Shown here: positions 1-12,182 of the stretch, one piece after another
Layout: every line of letters begins with the position of its first letter
How positions within the stretch are numbered: the first letter of the stretch is position 1
Program-made: the position numbers and the translations under genes
Notes under the pieces: model-generated
Told to the model about the DNA's origin: nothing
What the model saw: the letters and a program-made list of their open reading frames with translations, nothing else
Database searches by the model: none
Assembly: GCA_900169235.1 (NCBI GenBank)
Contig: FWCC01000402.1
Location: 1 to 40,925 of the forward strand
Length of the DNA stretch: 40,925 nucleotides
Reading direction: 5' to 3'
DNA from: Zarea fungicola
Taxonomy: Eukaryota; Ascomycota; Sordariomycetes; Hypocreales; Cordycipitaceae

Positions 1-386
1 ATGGCGCATTGTCATATAGTTCACCCATATCTTTTTTTTAAACAAAAAAAGCGTGTAAAGTGGTGTTTTCGAGTTATCAAAGAAGACGCGTTACAGCCTA
101 AGTACCAAGAAGTACCTGCGCTAGGTACAGTGCAGGTGGGTCCTTGCTCCTTTATGACTGCCAAAGGGATATGATAGTGCAGCTTCTGCAGAAGATACGT
201 ACAAGTGCAAGCATCCACTGCAGAATATGGTGGGCACCTGCATATATTTCATAGCGTACTAATAAGGCCGTGGTCATAAAGTCTATAAGTGGAGATATGG
301 AATTCTCTTGCGTATGCATAACTTGCCGAGCCTGCTGTTTTAGCGTAGTCGGCCGAGCATGAAACGGACTATCCAAAGAGTTAAAC
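1..386. other. intergenic, no gene seen
   Basis: No convincing coding sequence on either strand. Short open frames here have no recognisable motif, and the poly-T/poly-A stretch near 31-50 is simple sequence. Confidence 0.5.
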
Positions 387-572
387 ATGTGCTCCTTCAT
401 CATGAATATCTTGAAGGTACGCCATTTTAATATTATCACGCATCGAGAATTTTTTATAACTCCTAGCACTGGTCTGGATGAAAACCCCGACTTTTATATT
501 TTGGGCCTGGATTCACTACTTCGTGAAAGGCTTGCCGAGCGCGCAAACTGGGACGCTGAGTTAGGGATCTAG
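387..572 (+). pseudogene. carrier-domain (ACP/PCP)-like relic
   Basis: A 61-codon frame contains DENPDFYILGLDSL at about residues 31-44. This is the pattern around the phosphopantetheine serine of fungal PKS and NRPS carrier domains (acidic run, DF, then GLDSL). The helix that should follow (the equivalent of x-LR-L) is replaced by unrelated sequence and the frame stops 17 residues later. There is no adjacent PKS or NRPS domain. It is on the opposite strand from the nearby HR-PKS, whose own carrier motif (GVDSLVAVELRNW) is different, so it is not a simple copy of that domain. I read it as the remnant of another megasynthase gene. Chance similarity over 14 residues cannot be excluded. Confidence 0.35.
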
Positions 573-710
573 GAGATATATATCGGATGCTAGGGTTGTC
601 TGGCCATGGATGGTCATTACTTGATTTTTAGGTCAGTGTGGCCGAGTGGTTACATACCGCCCTTGTCCTTACAAGCTGACCGTATTGGCACTTGCCATTC
701 GAATTCTGTC
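573..710 (+). repeat. tRNA-derived repeat, copy A (SINE-like or tRNA pseudogene)
   Basis: Positions 639-649 read TGGCCGAGTGG, a perfect RNA polymerase III box A as found in Ser/Leu tRNAs. A weak box B (ATTCGAATTC) follows at 697-706, at tRNA-like spacing. The anticodon region does not fold into a clear tRNA. The stretch from about 573 to 690 matches 34336-34455 in the same orientation, including sequence 5' of box A (GATGCTAGG, CATTACTTGAT). The duplicated unit is therefore larger than a tRNA. Confidence 0.55.
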
Positions 711-1296
711 ATCCACTATATGGGGGGCTTCTGTGCTGGTGCTAGATGTGGCGAAATTGCTGGCGGGTCAAGACGAGGATGGATCTTTTAGAACGGGTCG
801 GCTCTGTTGTTGGGTCCTGATTTTGAGATTGAGCCTTAGTCTCATGGGACGAGAGCCGCACTGTATCATTAGTTAGCGTGAGGTGCAGGGATATTACCTT
901 TTATACTTTATATCTTTGTAAATGCGTCAACTAGTAAAGGAAGACACTTATTTTCCAAAGCCACGGAATTCAACGTTGAGCATACGAGCAATTTACTCAC
1001 TACGGCCCATTAAAATTATGACAGTCTCAATTCAAACTTACGTAGCTAGTGGCACTACCAAGACTGTTGCAGATGACAAGTGCTGCACGTTGAGCGTAAA
1101 GGAAATACATAGAGGAGTTGGCGTAACTCAGCCTAACAGTTGTGCCTTTCGGTCAGAGCTTGGCTTCCTGTAGTGCACTAGATGCAGCCCAAGTCGACCA
1201 AACGCATATTCTTGGCAGGCCTCTGGACTTACGCCGCTGCCCAGTTGGGAGGCAACAAAGAACCACTGTCGCCGCTCATACGTCAATAGTGCTTTC
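711..1296. other. intergenic, no gene seen
   Basis: Several short open frames (646-876, 922-1173) have no recognisable motif, no signal peptide and no consistent splice partners. Nothing else is identified. Confidence 0.5.
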
Positions 1297-1971
1297 TCAA
1301 TTTTCCGATCCTATCGACAATTGATTCAGTTTCATCTTTTTTATATCAAGCATAAAACGTCTGTTACGTACAAGATCTCTCCTCCAAACAACGGATTTCA
1401 ACTTCAATTTAGTACTATAATGTACTTGAAGAGCGCCTGGCGATCTCCCGGGCAGTTGTTCTGCAATTTCTTTCCAAGATTTACCACTATTTCTCAGATT
1501 TATAATGCGTCGATCTTCGTCTGTAGTAAACTTTGCATGCGTTCGGCTATTCCGCGGCTCCAAACCGAGGGAAACATCAGGTATAATACCGTTGCCACCC
1601 AAGTCTCCCGAAGAGTCGGGGCTCTCTAGTAGTGGATCGAGTGCTGGAGCCATAGTAGTGTCAGAACAGCCATACTGCATAAGAGGTGCCTGTGAGGAGG
1701 AAGGCGGCAGATCATAGGAGCCAAGGTAGGCGTCAGAAACGTGGAATTCGTCCGCCAAAAGTGGTGTGCCATCGTCACTGAGCCCATGGGAACGATCCGC
1801 ATGACTTTCATCCCCCCAGATACACTTATCCAGAGGTGTTTTCTCCCTGAATGACTGACAGACAGCGCCATCTTCCGAATATTTACCAGTCAGAACCGGA
1901 CTGGGCAATCTCGCGTGTTGACAAAGAGCAGGAAAGCCAGCAATACAATTCGTGCAGTACTGAAATTCCAT
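1297..1971 (-). CDS. Myb/SANT-like DNA-binding domain protein
   Basis: Intronless frame of 224 aa. Residues about 147-190 form a single Myb/SANT-like helix-turn-helix: KFTTDEDRRI, then a conserved Trp in GKSWKEIAEQLPGRS at 163-177, then GALQVHYSTKLK. This is the form seen in many fungal single-repeat proteins, where the last helix contacts DNA. The N-terminal 140 residues are low in structure, rich in Ser, Asp and Pro, and carry several cysteines without a zinc-finger spacing. The basic tail after residue 190 could extend the domain or be read through from an unrecognised intron. It lies 1.6 kb beyond the 3' end of the HR-PKS on the same strand, so a regulatory role in that locus is possible but not shown. 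The start is the first ATG of the frame. Confidence 0.62.
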   Translation of the reverse strand: MEFQYCTNCIAGFPALCQHARLPSPVLTGKYSEDGAVCQSFREKTPLDKCIWGDESHADRSHGLSDDGTPLLADEFHVSDAYLGSYDLPPSSSQAPLMQYGCSDTTMAPALDPLLESPDSSGDLGGNGIIPDVSLGLEPRNSRTHAKFTTDEDRRIINLRNSGKSWKEIAEQLPGRSPGALQVHYSTKLKLKSVVWRRDLVRNRRFMLDIKKMKLNQLSIGSEN

Positions 1972-3584
1972 GTTGAATAATATGTTTTAGCAGCCTACTT
2001 TGCACCAGGAAACAATACATGGACTCGAAGATTGCGCAGAATCAGCCGCGACCTTTTATGTCCTGAACTGGTCGACCAAATCGTGTGAGGATTACTGATC
2101 CAGGTTTAACAAATCAAGGATTCGGCTTCTAGTCCGGAGCAACTATATAGATTGACCGCAAAATTCTCGATCACTGGCTGCTGCACCCATCAGAGTCATA
2201 TGCGGGACTTCCTTGTCAACCGCATGGCAACTTCGGCTATCGAGTCGTCGTATTAGACTGCACATAGTCATCCACAAGCTACAGCACTAGCCAACATCTA
2301 AAAGGAATTATGGAGCACAGTGTGGATATATTTTATCCTGCCCCTTTGGTCCAACTGGAGGAATAGGCAGTTATTCAAGGGATTCTCGCCCAAATCAAAA
2401 GCTAGAGCGGTTTGGTCAATTTCCATCAAAGCAACGAAGTAATTTCAGTCAGCCGGTTCTAAATCGTTTATCCTCCCCTATCGGCTCTCCGTATATGACC
2501 TGGCTGTTGAGCGAGCCCCAAAGTGCCGACTGAGTGGGCTTCAAACTGAATCATGGTCAGTGAATCAAGACATGAGATATGTTGTGGGTCCCCGAAGATG
2601 CAATGGAATGTTGTCATCTTGATAAGAACCACACTGAAGCTCGTTGTTAGAATCGTATAAGCAAGCTTTGAAGATTTATTGTAGAAAAAGATACTCTTGC
2701 CCAACTACTGCAGTGGATGGATACGACGCAATAAATATTAAGGTACTCTAGGCAGTCCTCTGCTGCTTCTGCGGTGCTCATGGGGGGTTTTTGTCAATAA
2801 TGTCGTCTCCTGGAGCCCGGTAATAGAAGCCGGAAAGGGACAGTGTTGTTCTCATGCCCATCTGTACTATATCCGCCTCAAAGCCAACCAGATCAGCACT
2901 ACGGAGTCCATGCCACGCAGTGGAGGATTGCAATCGTGGCCGTGATGTTCGCCGAGTGGGGCCGACAGATCCCGGCCAGTGCAATGAGACATTTAATGAT
3001 GTTTCTGTATCCATTCTATTGACAGTTTTATGACTCAGGGTGTAAACACGACAACCATACGCGAGGCTGCCTTGGTTCATCTCCCGCTTGAAGTTCTTGG
3101 GCGACGGACCCCAGAGGCAACGGGACGGCCCGTCCGCTGATCTTGACCAAGGAAGTGATCCCCCAGTATGATCCATCATATGAGCCTCGCGGTTCATGAT
3201 CATATTATTATATCCTCTGACGGTGAAAAAAAACTTTTGCTTTTAATCGAATAGGTGATCAGCTCTCAATTCAGAATGGCGACTACTATCTTGGGTTCGA
3301 AAGTACCGGTAAAAGATCCCCTACGAACCCACGAATTATAACGGTTTATCAGCAACGGTTCTAATCGTAGTTGTAAAAGCTTCGATCAAGGAACTGAACT
3401 CTTGTAGCAGTATAAAGACCCATTAGTTTTGTGAAATACACCGCCACTAGTGAATCAACGAGTGAGATTTAGACTAAACTAAAAAAAAGTACTAAAAATA
3501 GAGAATCAAGACGAGACAAAAAAGCAAAAAAAAAGCAAAAAAGCGGTAACACAAGAAAAGGCAGACATTTCGAATCGTAACAAG
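1972..3584. other. intergenic, no gene seen
   Basis: This is the stretch between the Myb-like gene and the 3' end of the PKS. The longest frame (2778-3203, -, 141 codons) has no recognisable domain. The segment 3470-3560 is a run of A-rich simple sequence directly downstream of the PKS stop and probably includes its 3' untranslated region. Confidence 0.5.
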
Positions 3585-6500
3585 CTAGCTATTTTTGTCA
3601 ATAAGCCGACACTCCTTTGCAGATAGATTCGCCAATTCAGTAATACTACCCGCACTTCTGAGAGCAATCAACGAAATGTCAGCCTGTAGGTAAATGCTTA
3701 TCCAGTTGCGAAGCTCAACAGCCACCAACGAGTCAACTCCATAGCTCTGCAGTGGCTGAGCGGCATTGATCGACTCCACAGCGATATCGGTGAGCTTGCT
3801 GAGCTGCTTTGTAATTGCGCGCAGTATGAGGGCATTTGCCTCATCTTGGCTCAAGGCGCCATGGAGAAGGGCAGCATCATCTGGTGAATTTTCTGCGGAC
3901 TGAGTATGAGAGCTCGCAACATCGTGACGCTGCAAGCAAAGAAACCTGCGCGCCGACAGGGTGGAATCGCGCGGTCTATTGGGTAGTAAACCGACCGCCA
4001 GAACACAGTTTGCGGGGTCCTGATTGTCTGGCCGTGTAATGGCATAGTTTAGCATTGCAAGCAGGTCCAAGATGCTGATTGTACCCAGCCCGTGTCTCTG
4101 CAGTGCCGCAGCCGCGACGGGGTTCTCGCTAACGAACCCAACTTCTCGAATGGCGCCCGCGTTGATGGAAAATGAGGGCATTCCACTTGCCACTCGCCGT
4201 CGAACAAGTGCATCTTGGAAGCTGCATGCTGCTGCATAATTGGAAAGTCCGCCACTGCCATGGAGCGCAACTGCCGAAGACATGACAACAAAGAAGTCGA
4301 GTTCTTTCCCGAAAGCCAGGTGCAGGTTCAGTGTCCCCCTCACCTTTGGTGCCAGAGAGCCGCACCAGTCAGAGGCCTTCATTGCCTCAAAGGGCGCATC
4401 CTATTAAATTATTAGTAAGAATCGACGATTTAAAGCGCCTCACGAACCTTTGCCACTGTGGCACATTGTATAACACCCTGAATCTCTGGAAGGCCAGCTC
4501 GTGCAGTGGCTTGAGCCAAGACAGCGACGTCATCCTCACGAGAAATGTCACACTTTTGAATAAGAATGCGAACGCCTCGTTCGCGCATTTCATTGAGGAA
4601 TACCCCAATCTGCTCGTCCTGATTGCCAGAGCGTGACAGACAGAGAATGTGCTTTGCCCCTCGCTCTGCCATCCACTGTATTATCGCGCGCCCCAATCCG
4701 CCCAGTCCGCCAGCAATGGCATATGTAGCATTATGCACAAACTTCGCCTGGTCGGGCAGTTTTGAAACGCCCTGGTAATGTCAGTCGTTAGTAGGCAATT
4801 CAGCATAATATGTGGTATCTCGGCGCATTGGCCGGTGACTTACCTGAACCATTTGGTCTTTCTCCACTGCAAGGACAATCTTGCCCATGTGCTTGCCAGC
4901 CTGAATTTGGCGAAAAGCAGTCTCAATGTCAGAAATTGGAAGAATTGAAAGACTGACGCTCTTAATCGCGCCACTTGCGACTAGATCCACTACATCGCGT
5001 AGTATTCTCCTCGCAAGAGGTTTCTGTTCATCCATTATCAATGCCATATCAACGTAGGAAAACGTAATGTTCTTGAGGAGGAAGCCCATTGGCATACTTG
5101 CGTCATCCATGAGATCTTTGCGACCAATCTCAACGAAGCGGCCAAAGGGGGCTACAAGATTGCATGAGTGGCGAAACATTTCCCCACTGAGCGAGTTCAA
5201 GACAAGGTCCACGCCACGTCCTTCAGTGAGACTCCTCACACCGTTGTAAAACGCAGGTGTGCGACTGGAGAACATGTTCTCTCGTGGAATGTTGTACTTT
5301 TCATGCAGCATGTCAAACTTCCCCTGACTTCCCGCTGTAACATATATGGTTGCTCCGATGTGCTGTGCGAGCAGGATGGCGGCTTGGCCAACAGCCCCGG
5401 CTGCAGAGTGAATGAGAATGCTCTGTCCTTTGGCTAATTGTCCCATATCGACAAGTGAGTAGTATACTGTTGTCCAAACCACAGGTAAAGCGGCTCCCTC
5501 TTCCCAAGACAATGTGTCAGGGATGATGTTGCAGCAGTCACCGTGAACAACTGGGTAGTTGGTGTATGAGCGAGAGTAAAGGGCACAGACTCGATCACCG
5601 GGCTGGAATCGCTCTCTCATGTTCGCACCAACCTCGACAACAGTACCACTGCAGTCGTTACGCATCTCTGTAAGCCCATCAAGTTGCCCTGCTGCAATAA
5701 GCACGTCCTTGAAGTTGACAGACGCTGCTCGTAGCTCTATTCTAACATCATCTGGCGCTAGCGAAGAGCTGCCGGGTTCATGCCTCCAACGAAGACTTTC
5801 AATGAGGCCAGGTACACCAAGCTCGCCAATGAGCGTGTCATTTGTGTTTTTGAAGGGTATCATCCCGACTGCCCCTCGCTTTCTAGAGTTGTGGATATAG
5901 TCTGTCACGGAAAGCTCTTGAACAATCCGAGAGACAAAGATTTGTCCGTCCTTCTCCATAAACTCATCTTCTTGAGAGGGCTCCTCTGTCGCTGCGTTTT
6001 CTTTTTGTACTCTCTCTAGCATTGATGGGAGGACCTGAGCAAGTCTCGCTGGGAGCATTACGCTTGATACATCGAGATGCAACGTAATGATTCGGATGTC
6101 GGGACGTTCTTTCCGAACACACCGCGCAAATCCAAGCCAAATCCCCGGGCCTACGTCGTCCAAGGTCTCATTTGCGTTACATGAGACAAGTAAAACGATC
6201 TTTGCCATGAGGATCCAATTCTGGAACTTTTGCCAGAATTGCTCGTTTGGCTCTTGACAGAGGGACTTTGCAATATCTGGCATAAGTATAGCCACATTTT
6301 CTCCGGGAGAATCTGCAGAAATATCTTTAACAGACACATCGAGTTCATGCAGCTGCTTCCTCACTTGCTCATCTTGAATGTTGTGAAACACATCCTTGTA
6401 TTCCATTTCCGAAACCACATGGATTGGCAACAGCCCCAGAGGCGAATCCATTTCTTGTTTGCGGCTTATGAAGACCGCAAGGGAGCCACCATCTTCTTCT

Positions 6501-9500
6501 GAGTAATCCTCGAAGCAAAGCTGAGGGTTAGAAAATCCAGCATTGTTTAGTTTCGACAGCCACTCTGGCCTCGTCAGCAGTGGTGACAGGCAACGGCCTT
6601 CCTCATAACCAGCCCACCAGCCCTCAAAAACACCAAAAATCAGGCCATAGTATAGTTCTTTTAGCTCCACAATCTCCATGAGCATAAATCTGCCCCCGGG
6701 TTTTAGTAGCGTCCGCATGTTGTGAAGCACCCTGTCGAGGCACGTAGTTGCATGAATGACATTGCTGGCAACAATGAGATCGTAGCTAGACTCTTCAAAG
6801 CCTTGCTCAGCAGGGAGTTTCTCCACATCCAATACATTAAACTCTACGGCATCGACAAGATTGCCTAGAATGTCGCGGGCATGACTGAAAAAGCCAGTTG
6901 AGAGATCCGTAAAGTCGTATCTGGATGCGAATTGGCTTCCTCGACCATTTAGTGCCTTGAGCATGGGCACGGTGGCAGATCCCGTTCCAGCACCCACTTC
7001 AAGGACCTTGAGCTTGTGACATTGCTGACCAAGTGCATGGCAATATTCCGCCATCTGAGAAATGCAGCGACTGGCCCCCTCCGTGTTGTATAGCTTGCTG
7101 AGCAAGTCATCGGATGTAAGCAGCGCGAGAGGGTCGGCATCATTGGTAAGAATTCTAGCCAGGTCTGGCCCAATGCGAAGGACACCCTGGATAAGCGAAT
7201 TATTGGACAATTCAGCTGGAATTTGCGGCATCGTAGTTTCTTCTGCTGCATCACTAGCATGTTCCTGCATCCACGCGAGGAAATGACGACGGTGTCCCGA
7301 TGGAACACTTTCTAGGGAGACTTCTTTCATAGCTTTGCGAATAAAATAGAGCGACAGCGAGCGGAGACAATGATTCAGATCCAAGGTGCTTCCAGGAGGA
7401 ACGTCAACCTTGCAAATCTGATTCCGGTGCTCTGGCGTCCATGAGTCGACGTAGGGAACCCAGCTCTGACTGTGAGATATGTCCTTGATATGCTCACTCA
7501 ATGCAGTATCCCCTGGCAGGTCTTTAGTCCTCACACCGTGCGCCTCTATGACTGCACGCAACTGAGAGCCTGATCCATCCTGTACGAAGACATCAAAGCC
7601 ATTTCTCTCTTTACTGGCAATAGACGTGGTAACCAGTTCATTGGACTGGATTGGCTTATTCAAGATGGCCAATTCTGCGATAAAGTACGGGACACAGGCT
7701 GATGTCGCACCCTCTAAAGTTTTAACTGCATACAATCCGTGGAACAAGCAAGAGTCCAGCAGACTCGGGTGAATTGGGTCATCAAGCCCTCCTTGACAAA
7801 CATCATCCATGATGCCAAGGGCAGTTGTGATGCACGCGTCTTTGCTCGTCCGGAGAGATGTGGTGTTGTTGAAAGGAGACTGCCAGTCTACACCGAGATC
7901 ACGACTGAGATGATAGAACTTCTCAGGGTTGTGTTTGTGAGTGCACTTGTCGCTGATGCTGACCAGTTTATCTCCAAAATTTAGCGTGCCGTCATCAGCT
8001 TCAAGGTCTGTGACAGCATACACGAGACCGCGGCAATGCTCCGTCCACGAATTCTCAGGGGATACGGTAGAGATTCTGAATTCATTCCAGATTTTGGAAG
8101 ATTCATTGACTGTCCGCGAGGCTGGGTGTAGGGAAAGAACGATCTCAATGCCGGTGCTGCCTTTTGGCAGCACAAGGGCCTGATTTAGGCTGATGTTGCG
8201 GAACCGAACACTGTCGATGTTGGAACCACGGTTAATTGACAATGCGTATTGCTTAGCAGCCTGTTCTGCCATTACAATAAAGCCAGCCGCCGGGAACACT
8301 ACCTGGCCTTGAATCAAGTGCTTTAGCAACCAAGGTGATTCCTTCACGCTCAGGAAGTGACGCCACGTTGGCTCAACATGATGACTGTACAAGGGACGAC
8401 TGCCCAGCAGTTCATGTGGCAAATACTCTCTGGATCTGTAGTCTCTGGAGATGCGAGTCTCGTGCCAGTATGAGTGCTCGTGGTCAAATGGATATGGTGG
8501 AAGGTTGACTAGCAGGTCTGGGTGATTGCGCTTGCTGAAGCCATGTATTCTGTGCAAGGAAAAGCTGGAGCCCTTGACTTTAAGTATCCCCAAAGCCTTG
8601 AGCATGGAAGCATTTGAGTTTTCGCCTCTAGTCAACGTGTTAATGTAAGAAATGAGACGGTCTGCTTTTATATGTTTCTTTAGAGTTTGTTGCACTGGTC
8701 CACGCAGTTGCGCGTGCGGCCCAACTTCAAGAATCAGATCAAGCTGTTCGCCGTTAAACTTTTGCTTCGACATGACCTCGAGAGCATGAGAGAATAGAAC
8801 AGGGCTAACGAGATTTTTAACCCAGTAACTACTCGTTGCCATGGCGTTGTCGGTCAATTCTTTACCAGTAACGCTGCTGAAGACACGCGCAGAGTCTTCA
8901 GCTCTCCTGGCGCCACTCCCTTGCAATTCATTAGACAAAGCAGTCTGGTAGTCTTTTTCGACAAGCTTCATCTGGTGAGAGTGATATGCTGCTCCATCAG
9001 TGGCTAGCTTTCGATTGAAGATTCCATCCCTATCCAACATTGCTTTAAGTTCGTCGATCGCAGAAGCATCACCAGAAACAGTGACGCTGGAAGGACTATT
9101 AAAGCATGCAATCCTCAATTGGCCAAGAGCACTCGGAATGGTGTTTATCCGCTCGTCAACAATGTTTGGTTCAGCGCCAACGGCAAGCATAGCACCTGGG
9201 GTTTCAGATTCAGTCACAGCCGTTGTGACTAGTTTGCCACGGAAGTACGCAATAGCCAGAGCATCTTCAAATGAAATCACGCCAGATGCATATGCAGCTG
9301 CAATCTCTCCACTGGAATGTCCAACAACTGCAGTGGGTGAAATTCCGAGAGCAGCAAGCATATCCACAAGAGATATCTGAAGTGCGGTGCAGCTTGGTTG
9401 TGATAGAGTAGGCTCGTTGATGCGCGATTGGTCTTTTGCCCTTTTAAGTTCTTCGATAAGGTCCCATGGGCTTCCCAACTGTTTGAGATGACGACTAGCA

Positions 9501-11519
9501 CGCTCCATAGACCTAGTGAAGACCGGTTGAGTTTCAAGAAGCTCCATGCCCATTTTTGCGTATTGTGCACCTTGGCCGCTGAATACCAGTGCAATGCGTG
9601 GATCTTGTCTGGCATCCTGACGTGTGACTGCAGCATTGGATGCTTCACCCAACTGGCTCAGTAATTCATCAACATTCGAAGCAACTATTGATAGCCTATG
9701 AGCATGGACGGTTTCCATGGAAAGAGTATATGCGAGTCGCAATAGCAGAGCGTTCGGGTCCGAAAACTGACGAAGTTCGCGGACAATGTACTGCGCCAAT
9801 CTGCTGCAGATGCGTTGGCAAGATTTCTCATTTGCCGCGCTGATGAAGAATATGTGGCTTTGATCGCAAGTTGACTGGCCAACAGCTCGAGGGACTTCGA
9901 AATTGTTCCGAATTGGTGGTGCTGCATCGATCACAACATGCCCGTTTGTTCCACCATACCCGAAGCTACAAGAGGAACAGTCAGTAACCTATTTGTGCTA
10001 GATTAAGGTTTCAAAATTCAGCGTACTTATTTAAAGATATTCTCTCCAGGCGGGTCTTTTCAAGTTTCGTGGAAATCTGTCTACCACCTTTAGCATTAGT
10101 TCATCGGATACGGATGAGTGGAGCGTCACTGACACGAAGCTGTCTGCTTTCAAGTTGTAGATCGGGATTAGCTGTTTTAAAGCTAGCTTGCGGGGGGATC
10201 ATTTGCTTTTCAAGCATAAGCACGGCCTTGATCACGCCAGCTAGACCAGAAGTGGCCTCAGTATGTCCAATGTTCCCTTTAACTGAGCCGATAGCTAGTG
10301 GACGGTCGAGTGTCCGGTTCTTTGTAAAAGCGGCAGCAATAGCAGAAGCTTCTTTTGGATCGCCAACTTTGGTTCCCGTTCCATGGGCCTCAACATAATC
10401 AGCGAAAGGTTCCAGGTTTAAATCACTGTAAGCTTTCAAGATTGCTCTTTCCTGCGCATCTTCGCTGGGAACCATAATGCCGGGAGTTCTGCCATCTTGG
10501 TTCAATACCGAATTTCGAATCACTGCTCGAATCGGGTTCCCATCTCGTAAAGCAGCAGATAACGGCTTGAGCACTAGACCAGCAATACCCTCTCCTCTTC
10601 CGTAGCCATTAGCTCGAGAGTCAAAAGAAAAGGATCGACCATCTGGTGAAAGCATCTTCATCTTGCTCATGTAAACAAATCTATGAGGATCAAGAAGGAG
10701 ATTCGCGCTGCCGACGAAGCACATGGATGTCTCCCCGCTTCTGAGGCTGTTCACTGCCTGGTGTAGCGCGACAATACTGGAGGAGCACCCGGTGTCCATG
10801 GTGAGACTAGGCCCGTGTAGATTGAATTGGTATGAGATTCGGTTCGATAGGGTAGCCGGCCCAGTGCCAGTAACAATGTAAAGCGGTGGAGTGAGCGTAT
10901 CGCGTGTCTGGATCTCATGGTAGTCGTAGCTCCACTGCCCTGTAAATACTCCAGTATTCGAGCCAGAGATGGATTCGGTGCTGAGTCCAGCGTTCTGAAA
11001 AGACTCATAAGCAACCTCTAGGAGCAGTCGCTGCTGTGGATCAATAGCCTGAGATTCACTCTGTTAGTAGAGATGATAATGCATTTACAATGATGCCCAT
11101 GGCTTACCTTTGCCTCCACAGCATTTATTTCAAAAAAGCTAACGTCGAAACCAGCCACGTCCTCTTTCAGAAAATGTCCCCCATTCGAATTCGTCTAGTA
11201 GGATTGTTAGTACTCTATCCATCAAAGTGGGGTTGATACGTACGGTATCTGCCTTGTTTTGCGATTTATCCTGAAACGCCTGAGCGTTGAAGCGGCTTCC
11301 AGGATCAGGAGACCAGGCTGAACGACCAGAGGCAAGCATCTCCCAGAAGCTATTAATGTCATGCGCACTTCCTGGAAGCCTGCAGCTCATTCCAATAATG
11401 GCAATCGGCTCCGTAGAGGACGCATGGTGAGTGTTATGGTCCTCGGTATTGTCATTGTCCAAAGATGTCCAGGAAGAAGCGGAGGACTTGCAGTCACTGG
11501 TGGGGGATCTGGACGCCAT
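3585..11519 (-). CDS. highly reducing polyketide synthase (KS-AT-DH-cMT-ER-KR-ACP)
   Basis: Seven exons: 11519-11244, 11194-11108, 11048-10134, 10076-10027, 9965-4844, 4771-4448, 4400-3585. They join to 7,590 nt (2,529 aa) in one frame, with introns of 47-72 bp. It is an iterative cytosolic synthase that builds a reduced, C-methylated polyketide. KS about 38-455: Cys209 in DTGCSSS, His343 in EAHGTGT, His383 in GNIGHTE. AT about 567-870: GHSSG with Ser660. DH about 959-1255: His992 in HLIQGQVVFP and Asp1180. C-methyltransferase about 1403-1613: SAM motif LEVGAGTGS at 1431-1439. ER about 1823-2143: NADPH loop SAAGAVG near 1963. KR: GGLGGLG near 2170 and Tyr2313 in SNYAAA. ACP: Ser2482 in GVDSL. 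Every active-site motif is present, so it should be fully functional. There is no thioesterase, reductase or carnitine-type acyltransferase after the ACP, so release needs a partner. It is transcribed divergently from the acyltransferase. The product cannot be predicted. Confidence 0.96.
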
Positions 11520-12182
11520 AATGACAAATTGTAGTATATCTTGTCTGTTTTGCGTGTAAAATGCGTTTTGTCTGCAATGCGGATACTTTGTAGAACCCTA
11601 AAGAAGTTGAGTCTGAGGGTTTGCTTTCTATTTGACACTGGAGTGGAGGAGGATGAGGATATATGTACTGAAAGGCGACTGAATGCACTGCTCTATACTG
11701 CAGATACATCAAAAAACAATCCTTATCTTTGGACAGGTATAGATAAATAGTTATGTTTTTCAAAGATCATAGCGAGTTGCTATTACTTAGATATGGCTGA
11801 GACATTATTCCAATACGTGGCGCTGCTACGTGTGGATGTTGGAGAAATATGATAAACATGACAATCTGCATATATCATTGATTTGATAGCTAATATTAAT
11901 AACTTATTACGCAATCTCCACTATAGCTACATATTTGACTCAAACAGAAGCTTGAAAAGGACTCGGAAGCAAGTATCCCGTGAGAGCATAAATACCTTGG
12001 AAACTCAGCAACTGGCAAAAGTTCCTACCACACTACAGGCTGCTACATCAGAACAACCCACAAAGAAAGACGTCAAGAAAAGCCTCATGATAGGTATTTC
12101 GGCATCGAAGAAGCCATACTATTTCAGCATATAACTGAATATACATCCGCACATCAGGATTCCTCGTTTTCTGACGGCCGCC
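11520..12182. promoter_or_regulatory. bidirectional promoter between the PKS and the acyltransferase
   Basis: This 663-bp AT-rich stretch separates the two start codons and holds no credible gene. It contains two facing GATA-factor core sites, TTATCT at 11723-11728 and AGATAA at 11741-11746, 12 bp apart. A TATA-like CATAAATAC lies near 11987 towards the acyltransferase. A shared promoter suggests co-regulation. Regulation by GATA factors (nitrogen or iron) is inference only. Confidence 0.5.

Noticed and set aside
2778..3203. 141-codon minus-strand frame downstream of the PKS
   Set aside because: No recognisable domain, no promoter or splice support, and unbiased composition.
4401..4447. Apparent frame break in the PKS ketoreductase domain
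   Set aside because: It is a normal 47-bp intron with a TACTAAT branch site. Splicing restores the frame and the KR motif, so the PKS is not broken here.
10027..10133. Apparent stop after the PKS ketosynthase domain
   Set aside because: Two introns (10077-10133 and 9966-10026) flank a 50-bp exon. Joined, they give the expected LRISTKLEK and NNFGYGGTNGH sequence.
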